The position numbers and the translations under genes were made by a program. A model generated the notes under the pieces. That model was given only the letters and a program-made list of their open reading frames with translations, was not told where the DNA came from and ran no database searches. A DNA stretch of 64,000 nt, taken from Bilabrum cf. latius. Taxonomy: Eukaryota; Bigyra: Bicosoecida; Bigyra; Bicosoecida. The DNA lies in NCBI GenBank assembly GCA_965178125.1, contig OZ237742.1, positions 1,302,001-1,366,000 of the forward strand, given 5' to 3'. Positions 45,801 to 56,129 of this stretch are shown one piece after another. Each line of letters begins with the position of its first letter. Within the stretch, counting starts at the first letter, position 1.

Positions 45801-48173
45801 GGACGGCTCAGGCAATGGTGGTAGTCGCTGTTGTACGCGGATTGGGTACTGGTGCCTGCGTCTCACCTGTACGAAGTCCCCAGACACCTCACGAGGGGCC
45901 TGGCCGGGCACATTCGCTCCCCAGCATCGGATGCGCCCCGACCGCTCCACGCCGCACGAGTGATAGCTCCCAGCGGCCACCTGCGTGACAGCATAGGATG
46001 CATTCAGCGACGGGAATGATCGCAGTGATGTAGCATAAGAAACAAATACGCACAATCCACGGACACACCACTTGCGATCGTGCCATCCGTCCCGACCAAC
46101 TACGATTCCCGCACTAGGGCCATGCAGAGCCGCATGGGTCGGATTCTGTGCTCGTGCGTATTCCTATGGCTGGCACATGGCTTGCACCCAGCTCGGATTG
46201 AGCAATGTGGTCATGTCCGGGGGCCCGGCGCGTAGCGATGGACGGCTCAGGCAATGGTGGTAGCAATTGTTACGTCTCACCTGTACGAAGTCCCCAGACA
46301 CCTCACGAGGGGCCTGGCCGGAGTGATTGTATCCCCAGCATCGGATACGCCCCGACCGCTCCACGCCGCACGAGTGCGCGTACCCGGCGGCCACCTGCGT
46401 GACAGCATAGGATGCATTCATCGACGGGAATGATCGCAGTGATGTAGCATAAGAAACAAATACGCACAATCCACAGACACTGTTGTATGTACTCGGACAT
46501 CAGGGTTGAACCGACGGGGAGCAGAGGTGAGCCGGAAGACGAGGTGGGTGCAGGAGGACAGGAGGTGGAGAAGAACAGAGGGGGACACCGGCACAGGCTA
46601 CGATAGTGCGGTGCCATCGCGAGAACACAACGGGAGGATGGGTGCTCCAGGTGAAAAGGCACGAGGGAGACGCGAGTGCCAGCGGGCTGCATGGCCAGCA
46701 GCGCGCAGAGGGCCAATAGGCGGGTGGACAGATGGGACGCACGGCCGGTCGGCCAGGATCAGCGCGTGCAAGCTGAAAGGATGGGGCCAAGGTGGCAATG
46801 CATGGAGCAAAGCACACGGTCCCTTGGGCGGGAAACAGGAACAGGAAGCTATGTAGCGACGAGGCCAGTCGCGTGCATTGGGAAAGAAGCGTGTACATTC
46901 GTAGTGTCAGATGAATACCGCATTCAGGTGGGCTGGGGGAGAACCAGTCGTTCGGGGTGAAGCCCAGTGGATCTGCGCCATCCGTCCCGACCAACTACGA
47001 TTCCCGCACTAGGGCCATGCAGAGCCGCGTGGGTCGGATTCTGTGCTCGCGCATATTCCCATGGCTGGCACATGGCTTGCACCCAGCTCGGATTGAGCAA
47101 TGTGGTCATGTCCGGGGGCCGGCGCGTAGCGATGGACGGCTCAGGCAATGGTGGTAGTCGCTGTTGTACGCGGATTGGGTACTGGTGCCTGCGTCTCACC
47201 TGTACGAAGTCCCCAGACACCTCACGAGGGGCCTGGCCGGACCAATCCGATCCCCAGCATCGGATGCGCCCCGACCGCTCCAAACCGCACGAGTGCGACT
47301 ACCCGGCGGCCACCTGCGTGACAGCATAGGATGCATTCATCGACGGGAATGATCGCAGTGATGTAGCATAAGAAACAAATACGCACAATCCACGGACACA
47401 CCACTTGCGATCGTGCCATCCGTCCCGACCAACTACGATTCCCGCACTAGGTCCATGCAGAGCCGCGTGGGTCGGATTCTGTGCTCGCGCATATTCCCAT
47501 GGCTGGCACATGGCTTGCACCCAGCTCGGATTGAGCAATGTGGTCATGTCCGGGGGCACGGCGCGTAGCGATGGACGGCTCAGGCAATGGTGGTAGTCGC
47601 TGTTGTACGCGGATTGGGTGCTGGTGCCTGCGTCTCACCTGTACGAAGTCCCCAGACACATCACTATTCGCTCCCCAGCATCGGATGCTCCCCGACCGCT
47701 CCAAACCGCACGAGTGCGACTACCCGGCGGCCACCTGCGTGACAGCATAGGATGCATTCATCGACGGGAATGATCGCAGTGATGTAGCATAAGAAACAAA
47801 TACGCACAGTCCACGGACACACCACTTGCGATCGTGCCATCCGTCCCGACCAACCACGATTCCCGCACTAGGGCCATGCAGAGCCGCATGGGTCGGATTC
47901 TGTGCTCGTGCGTATTCCTATGGCTGGCACATGGCTTGCACCCAGCTCGGATTGAGCAATGTGGTCATGTCCGGGGGCCCGGCGCGTAGCGATGGACGGC
48001 TCAGGCAATGGTGGTAGTCGCTGTTGTACGCGGATTGGGTGCTGGTGCCTGCGTCTCACCTGTACAAAGTCCCCAGACACCTCACGAGGGGCCTGGCCCT
48101 AATAATTCGATCCCCAGCATCGGATGCTCCCCGACCGCTCCACGCCGCACGAGTGATAGCTCCCAGCGGCCAA
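27891..48173 (-). CDS. Giant modular surface protein: RCC1 repeats, beta-helix repeats, multi-pass membrane C-terminus
   Basis: One gene of at least 20 kb. Six small exons (below) are followed by one exon 27891-45293 (about 5,800 codons) in a single frame that ends at TGA 27891. I checked about 25 ORF breaks across this exon (for example 43668, 42273, 41943, 40023, 36945, 35841, 34191, 31209, 30207, 29277) and all are TAG. Order: degenerate RCC1-like units (GYACSIDSLGAIRCAS, QVRARCFGKN); beta-helix/Pmp-like Gly-rich repeats (MSGQGGGVSVSRM, QGGGALAVDAS); two copies of an 814-residue block; a Cys-rich EGF-like part (SGPLCAVCDEEKGFG, CKSCPNELGFASC); then about eight membrane helices (WALVGLGVLALAVGIFYVAV, VGAGAVLLILGLGLPIGVG). 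Such a layout suggests a very large adhesin or receptor with its C-terminus in the membrane. The 5' end is not resolved. Confidence 0.8.
31648..34089 (-). repeat. 2442-bp in-frame tandem duplication, unit 1
   Basis: It is nearly identical to 34090-36531 with a constant offset of 2442 bp (814 codons), both inside the giant gene. TAG codons at 32187, 32385 and 33399 are matched by TAG at 34629, 34827 and 35841. At 31749 this copy has CAG where the other has TAG. Confidence 0.93.
34090..36531 (-). repeat. 2442-bp in-frame tandem duplication, unit 2
   Basis: Second copy of the 814-codon block. It differs from unit 1 by scattered substitutions only. TAG at 34191 replaces CAG of unit 1. Similarity to unit 1 stops near 36531. 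Confidence 0.93.
45429..48173 (-). repeat. Array of six RCC1-repeat exons with homologous introns (~439-bp unit)
   Basis: Minus-strand exons are 48060-48173, 47639-47734, 47200-47313, 46281-46394, 45867-45980 and 45429-45542. Five are 114 nt (38 codons) and one (47639-47734) is 96 nt, lacking six codons in frame (GQAPRE). Each starts after CGCAG, ends CTTCGTACAG or a variant before GTGAGAC, and is phase 0 at both ends. Each encodes one RCC1 blade of the form VAAGSYHSCGVERSGRIRCW. The introns between them also resemble each other, so the duplicated unit is exon plus intron. Two exons carry TAG in the VAAG-x-SHSCG position and one carries TAG before GQAPRE. Confidence 0.85.
46480..46972. other. 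~490-bp insertion inside one RCC1-array intron
   Basis: The intron 46395-47199 is 805 nt while its siblings are 300-325 nt. The excess begins after AATCCACAGACAC near 46480 and ends before CCATCCGTCCCGACC near 46973, replacing a short stretch present in the siblings. It has no similarity to the rest of the array and no recognised ORF. Clear terminal repeats or a target-site duplication are not visible by eye. Confidence 0.6.
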
Positions 48174-49814
48174 CTGCGATAGAGTTTGCCGTACGCCTGT
48201 TGGTGGCGAATAAATAGCCGCGGCATATCTGACGGTTTTGCGTGTAAACGTCGTCTCCCGGCAAAAGCAAAGGAGGCTTCGTGAGTACCACCCAATGTAA
48301 CTCACTGTTGCCTAGATCAACTTGCCATGGCTTGATCTAATTACTGAGAGCCAAGCAGCAAGCCAATAAAAGATGAAATGTAGTACTCTTAGCATTGTTC
48401 GAAGGCACGATGGCGCGCGGTCTTGGGTTTCGAAGGAGTGCGATCACTTTAGTTAGGCCAATAATATTCAGACCCCACCAAGGGGCGCCGGCGGCCCGGG
48501 GGTGGTAGCCACCTCCGGAATTCTGACGCCCCCCCCCCCCCCCGACTTCACAACGAACCTCAAGCAACCCCTGGGATCCCCGCAGCGAACTACTCTCTAT
48601 CTCAATGGATTCTTGACCACATTCCTCGAGGAGTCTCCGACTGTTCGCCGCAAGGCACTCTCCCTGGGAATACCCTTACCGCTGGCTATCTCCTGCCAGA
48701 TACCCGGGGTGGAGACAAGCATTGGATCGTGGTCCTCTGGCTCTACCTAGCGCAAGGTGCTCAGACGCCTAGAACGCCGACTCGACAAGGCATGGACAGT
48801 TCGGCTCGCCTCGGCAGCACATGCCACCTCACAACTCAGACGAATTCATGGCCACTCTATCACGCCGACGTGCGTGGTGGCGGCGACCTGAAACATTGAC
48901 GGTGCAGGCAGCATCAATCGCGATCTGCCCATCACCGTTCGCGTTCCCCAGATACTAAAGCAGTTTTGGGGGATACCGGTGCCACAGCGACCGCTGTGGT
49001 TGGGTGCGAGGGCTTGTCCCGCAACAACCCGCCTGTTTGGATTTCTGCTTTTACTATGTTAGGTGTTCTACCGCACAGTACGAGTAGTTTTTCGGATTTT
49101 CGAGTTGTGTGTTTGTACACTGTCGTGAATTGCATCTTATGCCGTGTTTCGAAAATGCCGACGTAAAAGTGAGGTGCAAGTTGCAAATCGAAACACACAT
49201 TTTTCTGCAAACAGCGTCTACAAACGTCAACGACCAAAGTTCGCAATTGATGCACTTAAGAGCACTCAGACTGCATGAATCAATGGGAATTACATTATAG
49301 ATGGAGAACTGGCTTGGTTGTGCAAGTTTGATGCGACTCTCATGCCTCAACTGCAGCTGCTGGCACTCGCTGCGTGGAATCACAGAAGGATACACCACTC
49401 CATTTCGGGCAATCAAAGCGATTCATACTGATATTCAATTGATTTAAGTTGCATCGCTCCCAACAAGCACCACTCAAAGTCACTTCGCGAGGTTGGCAGG
49501 CATCACCATCCGTCCAGCATGGGCTCTCTCCGTACCTCGCGTGCCGATTTAAACCCTTACACCAAATCAAATGCCACAATCATAATTGAAACATGATAAT
49601 GTTTATATTTATGGCTCGGCTTGCATGAGAAGTGTATTTGAGACGCCGGCTGCTTCGCAGCCGTTGGGACGTCATTTGCCTATGCATTTTTGGTTGTCGT
49701 TTGGGTTTCGGTCCCCGGGCCCAAATCAAAAAGACAACCCAGGCGTTGTCTTTTAGGGGGGTTGGGTGTAGTTTTACGAGTTTCGAAACACGGCATTAAA
49801 CCAGAATTTCCTTC
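48174..49814. other. Mostly unassigned; upstream part probably holds 5' exons of the giant gene
   Basis: 48174-48350 is probably intron and further small exons of the giant gene (possible splice signals near 48306 and 48345 on the minus strand), but the phases do not settle a model. A 15-base C tract sits at 48529-48543. From about 49000 the sequence becomes clearly AT-richer, and I see no gene there. Confidence 0.4.
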
Positions 49815-50918
49815 CTTCCATCCAGTAGGCCTACACTGGAGGTGCAGTAGCGCCTGAAAAAGGAGAACGGGACATGTGACTTTGAGGCGGAGATGGCAGA
49901 GAGGTGCCCGATGCCCGGGTGCGCCCGAGCAGAAGGCTACCTGCACCAGTGTGCTCACTTGAGCTACTGCGGAGATCGGCTGATCAGGGAGGACGACAAG
50001 AGGAGGATGACGGGGTTGCACTATCATGTGGAGCGGAGACTTCTGAAAATCGCACAGGAGGCGACCGGACGAGAGGCACTGAAGGAGATCAGGGGGGTGT
50101 ACAATGAGGAAGGGAACTACTCGATGGACATCATCATCCCGAGAGAGGGTGCGAAGCCAATCTATGTTGACGTGACAACGGCGGACCCGCATGCCAAGTG
50201 CGGACTGTCTCAGATCAATAGGCGGACGGATAATGGGGACAGGCACTTTCCCAGTAAACCAGTGGGGTCGGATCATCAGGACGAAGCAGCGGGAGCACGA
50301 GCAGCCGGGAGGAAGTGGCGAGAGATCAATGAGCCCATCCCTCCCCATCGGCTGATGGGAGGGCGAATGGCACCCGGAACGGCCACGGAGAGGGTCAAGT
50401 CCATCAAGAACAGGAACCAGGTCGTTTTCCAGGACTTTGTTGTCCTGGCGACAGGACGCTTGGGCAACGGGGCACGCGGACTGCTACGCCTGTTAGCCCG
50501 AATCCGACGCAAGAGGCTGGGGGTGGCCCGCAGCAGGTCGGTGGAGGCCCAGGTCAGGATCTGGGCGCGAGTGATCGCCAAAGGAGTTTCCATGCTGAGC
50601 GCATGCCGCACGATTCAATTCAACCTTAAGTTGCGGAACATGTCAGGGCTACGGGAAGCGAGAGTGGTGCAGGGAGCGGGTCCAGCAGGAGCGGTGGCCC
50701 CCGAGGCGGCGCAAGCGGCAGCACAAGCGTAGGTAGTGCAGGCTGCGTACCCGGCAGGAGTGCTACCAGCTGAAGGGGTTGGAGGCGCTGGGGACGAGGT
50801 AGATGGCCTTGACCCTGACCATGCCGGTCTTATACATCCCCCAGCACTTGCGGTGGGAGCTCCAGATGTGCAGAACCTCCACGGAGAAGCAGCACAGCTG
50901 GCAGCCCCCATGGCTTGA
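49815..50918 (+). mobile_element. Retroelement-type C-terminal fragment: zinc knuckle plus PD-(D/E)xK-like segment
   Basis: The frame is open through TAG at 49848 and 50730 to TGA at 50916. It shows a Cys/His cluster (CPMPGCARAEGYLHQC, then LSYC), then YSMDIIIPREGAKPIYVDVT. That resembles the zinc finger and restriction-like endonuclease region found after the reverse transcriptase in some non-LTR elements. A basic block FVVLATGRLGNGARGLLRLL with ARIRRKRLG follows. No reverse-transcriptase domain is present upstream, so this is a fragment or a domesticated end. A related copy lies at 52708-53411 on the other strand. A cellular gene family of similar make-up is the alternative. Confidence 0.5.
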
Positions 50919-51572
50919 GCTGGTCAGTGAGATGTTTCCTCCCGGTCGAAGTAGCCTTCTTAGCCTGGGTAGCGTGTAGTTTGAATCACATATATTTATC
51001 CTTCCTTCACATATATTTATCCTTCCTTCCTTCCTTCCACAAACGCTCGTGTTTTCTGGTTTCGGTTTGCTCATTCGGTCGTTTGATGCTGAAATATGGT
51101 GTACTGAATTTAGCGCGTTTTTGGGCCGATTCTGGCGCGAGATGGGGGACAGTAATTCTGCCATCAGCCATAAGCTCCTATGCCATGCTGCATTGCTCAA
51201 CTTTTCTTCTCCCAAAGAAGGCTTATTACTGTTATTTTCATTCGAGTGTACCCACGACTTCGATACCGAGAACTTTCGGCTAGTATTGCTGAATTCCATG
51301 ACATGGCCAGGATTTCGAATCAACTTTGCCATCTCGATTTTCTCGGGCTATTTAACACCGATTGTGCTGCTACTTCGTGATTATATACTTTCGCACTTCT
51401 AGTATTCAATGGTATCAAGGATTTTTACAGTCGTCCCAAAAGGTAGGCTCGACCAGCTTCACGGCCCACCGTCGTTGACCCCAGAAGCTGCGGCAACTGC
51501 ACCTGTGGACTCTGCCATTCGCGCCACGAATGCGCGCTGTGCAGCCCCCGCAGACGCACTCAAGTCCCCTAC
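50919..51572. other. AT-rich stretch, no confident gene
   Basis: It contains CCTTCCTTCC and ATATATTTATCCTTCC repeats around 50990-51040. On the minus strand a Cys/Trp-rich frame (CQLCCFSVEVLHIWSSHRKC) near 50790-50920 looks partly coding but has no recognisable family. Confidence 0.3.
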
Positions 51573-52277
51573 TCATCTTACCTTTCTAGGACTGCCTGGC
51601 GTATTTGCTAATTCCTATTTTGCGAGTTCCAGGTCGCGTGCTTCTTGTCCCAGTCTCTGGTAGGCTTCCACGGCTCTCCGCTCCCTCTCTTGCAAGCCGC
51701 GAATGGCCTCTGCAGCTTGCGCAAGTTGCCCCCGAAGCTGTACTCTGGTATCGCACTGTATGTACTCGAGCCCTAATGCTCCGTACCGCTGCCTCACCAG
51801 CTGCGTGTTGGTGGGGGCGGGGTCTACAGCCGCTGCAACCACGCCCCCCGCCACACCAGCGCCCCCCGCCACACCAGCGCCCCCCGCCACACCAGCGCCC
51901 CCCGCCACACCAGCGCCCCCCGCCACACCAGCGCCCCCCGCCACACCAGCGCCCCCCGCCACACCAGCGCCCCCCGCCACACCAGCGCCCCCCGCCACAC
52001 CAGCGCCCCCCGCCACACCAGCGCCCCCCGCCACACCAGCGCCCCCCGCCACACCAGCGCCCCCCGCCACACCAGCGCCCCCCGCCACACCAGCGCCCCC
52101 CGCCACACCAGCGCCCCCCGCCACACCAGCGCCCCCCGCCACACCAGCGCCCCCCGCCACACCAGCGCCCCGCACTGCAGCACCATGCGGTACCGTGCCA
52201 CCACTCCTGATCTTGCCCTTCTTGCTTGCCTCGCGCTTCTCGACCACCTCCCGCAGACGCTTGATGACCCTCTTGAC
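51573..52277 (-). CDS. Coiled-coil protein with AGVAGG repeat (exon of an unresolved gene)
   Basis: Minus-strand frame with basic EEAVKRVIKRLREVVEKREA at its start, about 18 AGVAGG units, and a heptad-like helix (LRGQLAQAAEAIRGLQERER, then AYQRLGQEARDLELAK). TAG at 51615 continues into ELANTPGSPRK, where GTAAGA (51577-51582) forms a good splice donor; the next in-frame stop is TGA at 51573. The upstream edge is an in-frame TAA preceded by a possible acceptor (CTTCCTAAG). This is therefore best seen as one internal exon of a larger gene whose ends I cannot place. Function unknown. Confidence 0.4.
51842..52170. repeat. 18-bp satellite, about 18 copies
   Basis: Tandem copies of GCCCCCCGCCACACCAGC with almost no divergence. 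On the minus strand the repeat encodes AGVAGG; on the plus strand it would read Ala/Pro/Thr-rich. A multiple-of-three unit keeps either frame open, so ORFs in several frames here are a by-product of the repeat. Confidence 0.95.
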
Positions 52278-52707
52278 CGCCTCCTCCTCTTAGGAAGAAC
52301 TCGTCCCCTGCCGCAAGCTCACAGGGCAGTGTGCTCTGGGCGATCATAGCCTCACACTCCTGCTGCGCTGTCTTTGGCTTGGAGGCAACCGGAACCCCAG
52401 CGGCACCACCTCGAGCAGCTTTCCTTCCCTAGTCTCCATCTGATTCGGAAATCCTCTTTGGGACGAGGGGTTCTTTCTTCTTTCTTATGCTTTCTCTTGA
52501 GGCTTTGGCCTTTGCTTAGGGGGGGCCTGCGGGTCTTTTGATCGCGTTGTTCTCTGAGGTCATCTTTGATGGCCCCACCTTGGGGGTGTGACAGCCATTC
52601 GTGAAACGTCGTATCGTTGCATTCAATCATCATCATCACCGTTGAGATCTCGCATCGGACCCTCGTCCAACACTTAATCTCTGTGGAACTCATCGAGACT
52701 CCCGAGT
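52278..52707. other. No gene recognised
   Basis: Mixed-composition sequence between the coiled-coil exon and the second retroelement-type fragment. No domain or repeat stands out on either strand. Confidence 0.4.
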
Positions 52708-53411
52708 TCACTCAGGATGATCCAGAAGCACCTATACCCCGCCGTGGTGGGGTTGTGCTGCAGCTGGAGCTCCTGGATCCTCGGGCTCGATCTCTGGAGG
52801 AGGTGCTTCGCCAGGGTCAGCAGCTGCGACTGCTCCTCCCCGGGCTCCGCCCTGCAGGTTGAGTGCGACCGGCAATTCTTCCTGCTGCTGGTCGGCTTCA
52901 GCTTCGGTCTGCTCAACGACTGCTGCGAGTGCTGCGGCCTCTGCCGCCTCACCTGCCGCTGCCACTGCTGCTGCTTCCTGTTGCTGTTCCGCTCTCTCTG
53001 CGTCCTCCCTCCTCTTCTCCTCCTCGGCAATGGCACGGCGCGTAGTAACCAGCTGAACATGTTTGTAATAATCGTTCATGTACTTCGCCCGTGTCGTTGC
53101 CAAACTCATCGTGATGCGCCTGGCCCACGTCCTGACCTGTGCGTCCACGCTCTTGCTCTGCTCTGGCCCAACTCGCTCACGCCTGATCCTCGCCAGCTCC
53201 TCTAAGACCTTCCATGCGCCGGTTCCTAGTTTCCCGGTGTGTAGAACGACGAAGTCCCGGAAAATGTACCTCCCCGGGTATTTCAGGTGTTTGCAGACCT
53301 TCTCGCTGGGCGCGTTGCCTCCCACCGGCACCTGTCCTGCGATCAGCCTCGTCTGGTCCTTGGGTTGGTAGTACATCTGCAGCTTCACCTACGCCCCTGC
53401 GTATAGTGCGC
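52708..53411 (-). mobile_element. Second retroelement-type C-terminal fragment with Glu/Ala-rich tail
   Basis: Minus-strand frame through TAG at 53389 and 52732 to TGA at 52708. The block IFRDFVVLHTGKLGTGAWKV, LARIRRERVG and KSVDAQVRTWARRI is clearly related to the block in 49815-50918 (FQDFVVLATGRLGNGARGLL, ARIRRKRLG, SVEAQVRIWARVI). The zinc cluster and the endonuclease-like part are missing here. A long E/A/Q-rich tail (RAIAEEEKRREDAERAEQQQ) follows. The two copies lie in opposite orientations about 2 kb apart, so they may be remnants of one inserted element or two members of a family. Confidence 0.45.
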
Positions 53412-54084
53412 TCTCGTTCTGCCAGTCTGACCCCGACCGATTCGTGGTTGCACATTACTTTGTGTGGTTTCTTTACCCTACAAATTATCCCGGATTCTGG
53501 TATTCTGGTACTCTCGCAGGGCGGCGCCTGAGGGCGCTCACCGGCAGTCTCTCGAAATAGATCTAACAAAGAAGACACCTGCGGTACCGGAACTGCGGTA
53601 CTTCGAACTAGATCCTTTGGATTGTGAACAACCAAATCCGCCTACCATCCCAGCCGTGTGCTCATACCACAAACGGCAGACCCCCATGCCTCCCCTAGCA
53701 AAGCCCACCCGGGGCAGCCAGTTCGGGCTTGCCAGGGGGGCCACCAAACAAAACTACCTCCTGGGATGATGGGTGGAGGTGGGCAACCACCGCCACTTAG
53801 TGTAGTGAACCAATGTAGCCTAGAATGTAGACCTATCCTCATCCAGCTTTGCTGATCCGCTGGCGGCGCCATAACGGCCGGCGGAACCTTCAAGTTGGGC
53901 CCGGACAGCGACAGCGCCCGAGCCCAACCCCACTGTCATTTCGGCTCGGCACAAGACAACCTAGCCACTTGTCCCGAACGTGGGGACTCTACATAACTAC
54001 AAGCATTGACAACCAAACCAACTAGTGTAACTCATTGCGCCCGGATCATGAGCTCTTTAGGGAAAGCATAATCTTTTGGAGGCC
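53412..54084. other. No gene recognised
   Basis: I see no conserved domain, RNA gene or clear repeat. Open frames are short and overlap on both strands. Confidence 0.4.
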
Positions 54085-54309
54085 TCAGTGGCTATGCCAT
54101 ATAATTGGCAACTGGGGAGGAACCAAGCTATCCGCCCCTGCAGGTTCGCTGCCAAGACCGAGCATATCTCTTGCTCTATTGCTAGCCTTGACGCCTGATT
54201 GGCTGTCGCGGTTCTGTTTGCTGATCTCGAATCCAGCGCCATTCAGGTCTACTTGGTCAACACTAATCCCCTTTACAAATGGGGACACAGACGACTACAG
54301 TGCCTTCAT
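54085..54309 (-). pseudogene. Truncated 5' copy of the gene at 24083-26434
   Basis: ATG 54309 opens MKAL-[TAG]-SSVSPFVKG, then ISVDQVDLNGAGFEISKQ and RARDMLGLGSEP, matching the N-terminus of the 24083-26434 protein (SVKKISVDQVDLNGAGFE). Homology stops after about residue 65, and TGA at 54085 ends the frame at 74 residues. The TAG at codon 5 is kept in both copies, while the TAG at codon 2 of the full gene is AAG here. Confidence 0.7.
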
Positions 54310-55168
54310 AGTTTGCATCGAACCAGTATGCAACGCAGAACCCTTCGCTGCGCTCGTCTTGGACGGAGATTGCGGCGACGTGCTGCGTCTCGGCTGCTAC
54401 TTCTGTTGTCTAGCAGCACGCCGTGCCCGCAGGGCCTGAACGCCAGACGCCTAGCTCAACTTCTGTTCTAATGATCTTGCATGCCTGCCACTATAGGACA
54501 TCACTAAAAACAAGCGAGAATCGGCTCACTATGCTGCCATTTTGACTTCCATCCGTTGGCAGTCGTCATACCTCAGGCTCAGCAGTTCCAGTGGAACTGT
54601 TCCACAGTGACCGAGCCTGATGAGGGACGCCCGCCCGTCACCGTGCAATGGGGCACAATACTGGATAGAGCTTAACAACCTATCAGCGCTTCATCGATTC
54701 ACGGGGCAGTACGGATTGCTCGGCCAGGGCTTGTCCACCAACACGAACGAGTCTCCCCCTGAGCCCCCATCCCCGCCGTCACTGCCAGTGGCATCATGAT
54801 CGCTCTCCCACCACCGCCGCACCAGCTCCCTCACCGTTGTTCCCCCGATCCCCAGCGACTCCCACTGCGACACCCCGTCCTGGCAGTGCATCCAGCAGCT
54901 GTGCAGGAACAGCCCGCCCTGGCCCGAAGGACCGCCTGCCAGGACCGTCGAGTTGCCCAGCGCCTGCAGGAATTGGTCGCGCCAGTCCCCGTTAAGTTGG
55001 CTGCGCTGCAGTGGGGTGCATTCTGAGTTGTTCCTCTCGCACGCGGCCCACCCCGGGGGCGTGCTGGGCAGCCACGTCGGTGCGAAGATGTTCTCCAGCT
55101 GGTACGTGTCGTACCCGCTCTGAAGAGGCAGGATGGGCGCCTTCGTGAAGGGCACCGTGTACTGCGGG
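54104..55168. repeat. Segmental duplication, copy B (partner 26224-27223)
   Basis: Same segment as copy A. Here the acetylesterase is complete and the other gene is cut off. Extra bases relative to A occur around 54585-54620 and 54664-54720. Confidence 0.85.
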
Positions 55169-56129
55169 AACATGCAGCGCCACGCCTCTTTGCTCCCAGG
55201 CCCCCCGTGCGCCTGCACGCACCCTGGGTGCAGCCCATAGGAAGCATTCGCCATGCGGTAGATGTACGTGAATAGCTCTCGGTAGTAGCGCTGTCCCCCC
55301 ACGGTCTCAGCGTCCAGGAAGAACCCCGCATCGGGGAACACCTTGAATCGCCCTATACTAGTAGAGCTCGTGCTGGCAGAGCTCCCTCCCGCCCGCACCA
55401 AGCCACTGCCAGTGCCAGTGACGCGCAGCTCTCCGTCGATCTGGGCTCGCACTGCGTCTGCGTGCAGGATCGCAGCCATGCCGCCCGCGCTACAGCCACC
55501 AACCAGGATATTCGCCTTCTTCCCGGATGGCGAGGCCGCTCCTAGGCCGTGTCGGTGCACCAGATCTCGAATCACCGCGCTGCGGATGGCCGCGCCGCGC
55601 ATGTACATCGCTGTCCCGTTCGGACCGAGAACCGTCCCCTCTCGGGCTGATGAAAAACTGCTGCCGTCACAATACTTTATGTAGACTGATGAGTAGTTGC
55701 AGAGGAAATTCATGTCGCAATCGTCCTGGAACGTCGCAAAGTTGATCGTGGTCGTTTGCGGCCAATTCGTCGATGAACCAAGATCCGTGCGAGATCGCTG
55801 CTCGCAGTAGGTTTCATTAAAGCACCACCCTCCCCCTTGGAAATGAAGAATAAAGTTAGTCTTGTCATTGCCCCTGCCCTCTCTGAAGTAGTATCCCTGC
55901 GGTGTTCGGATGCCAAGAAATATCGCTATATGCGGTCAAGATGACACCAGTGCCGCGCAATAACGAAAACAACGCTCAATTTGATACTTTATCGACTACT
56001 AACGGGTGGGCTTCCATCAAGGCACTTTGCTCCTGGTGCGTGGACGAGTTGCAGTTGGGAAACTCCCTGGGCTCCGAGGACCAATTTCTGGCAAATAGAA
56101 AGGAATAGGAATAATCTAGATATCTTCAT
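54691..56129 (-). CDS. Secreted pectin acetylesterase / Notum-type carboxylesterase, 2 exons
   Basis: These enzymes remove O-acetyl groups from pectin or, as Notum in animals, from acylated proteins. Exon 1 (56000-56129) begins at ATG 56129 with a signal peptide (KISRLFLFLSICQKLVLGA) and the family's KCLDGSPP motif. A 74-nt intron (55926-55999; the donor GTAGTC is weak, so the exact junction may shift by a few bases) leads to exon 2 (54691-55925). That exon has FILHFQGGGWCFNE, the IKYCDGSSF motif, the nucleophile elbow GGCSAGG and the His segment SCWMHCQD. Stop is TGA at 54691. The product is about 454 residues, normal for the family. No TAG occurs in the frame. A half-copy is at 26692-27223. 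Confidence 0.88.

Noticed and set aside
45429-48173. CRISPR-like or satellite array because of regular ~439-bp spacing.
   Set aside because: The repeated units are exons of 114 nt with splice sites and RCC1-blade coding, plus homologous introns, inside a eukaryotic gene.
51605-52293. Plus-strand Pro/Thr/Ala-rich ORFs over the 18-bp repeat.
   Set aside because: A repeat with unit length divisible by three opens every frame. The minus-strand frame has coiled-coil flanks and a splice donor and is the better candidate.
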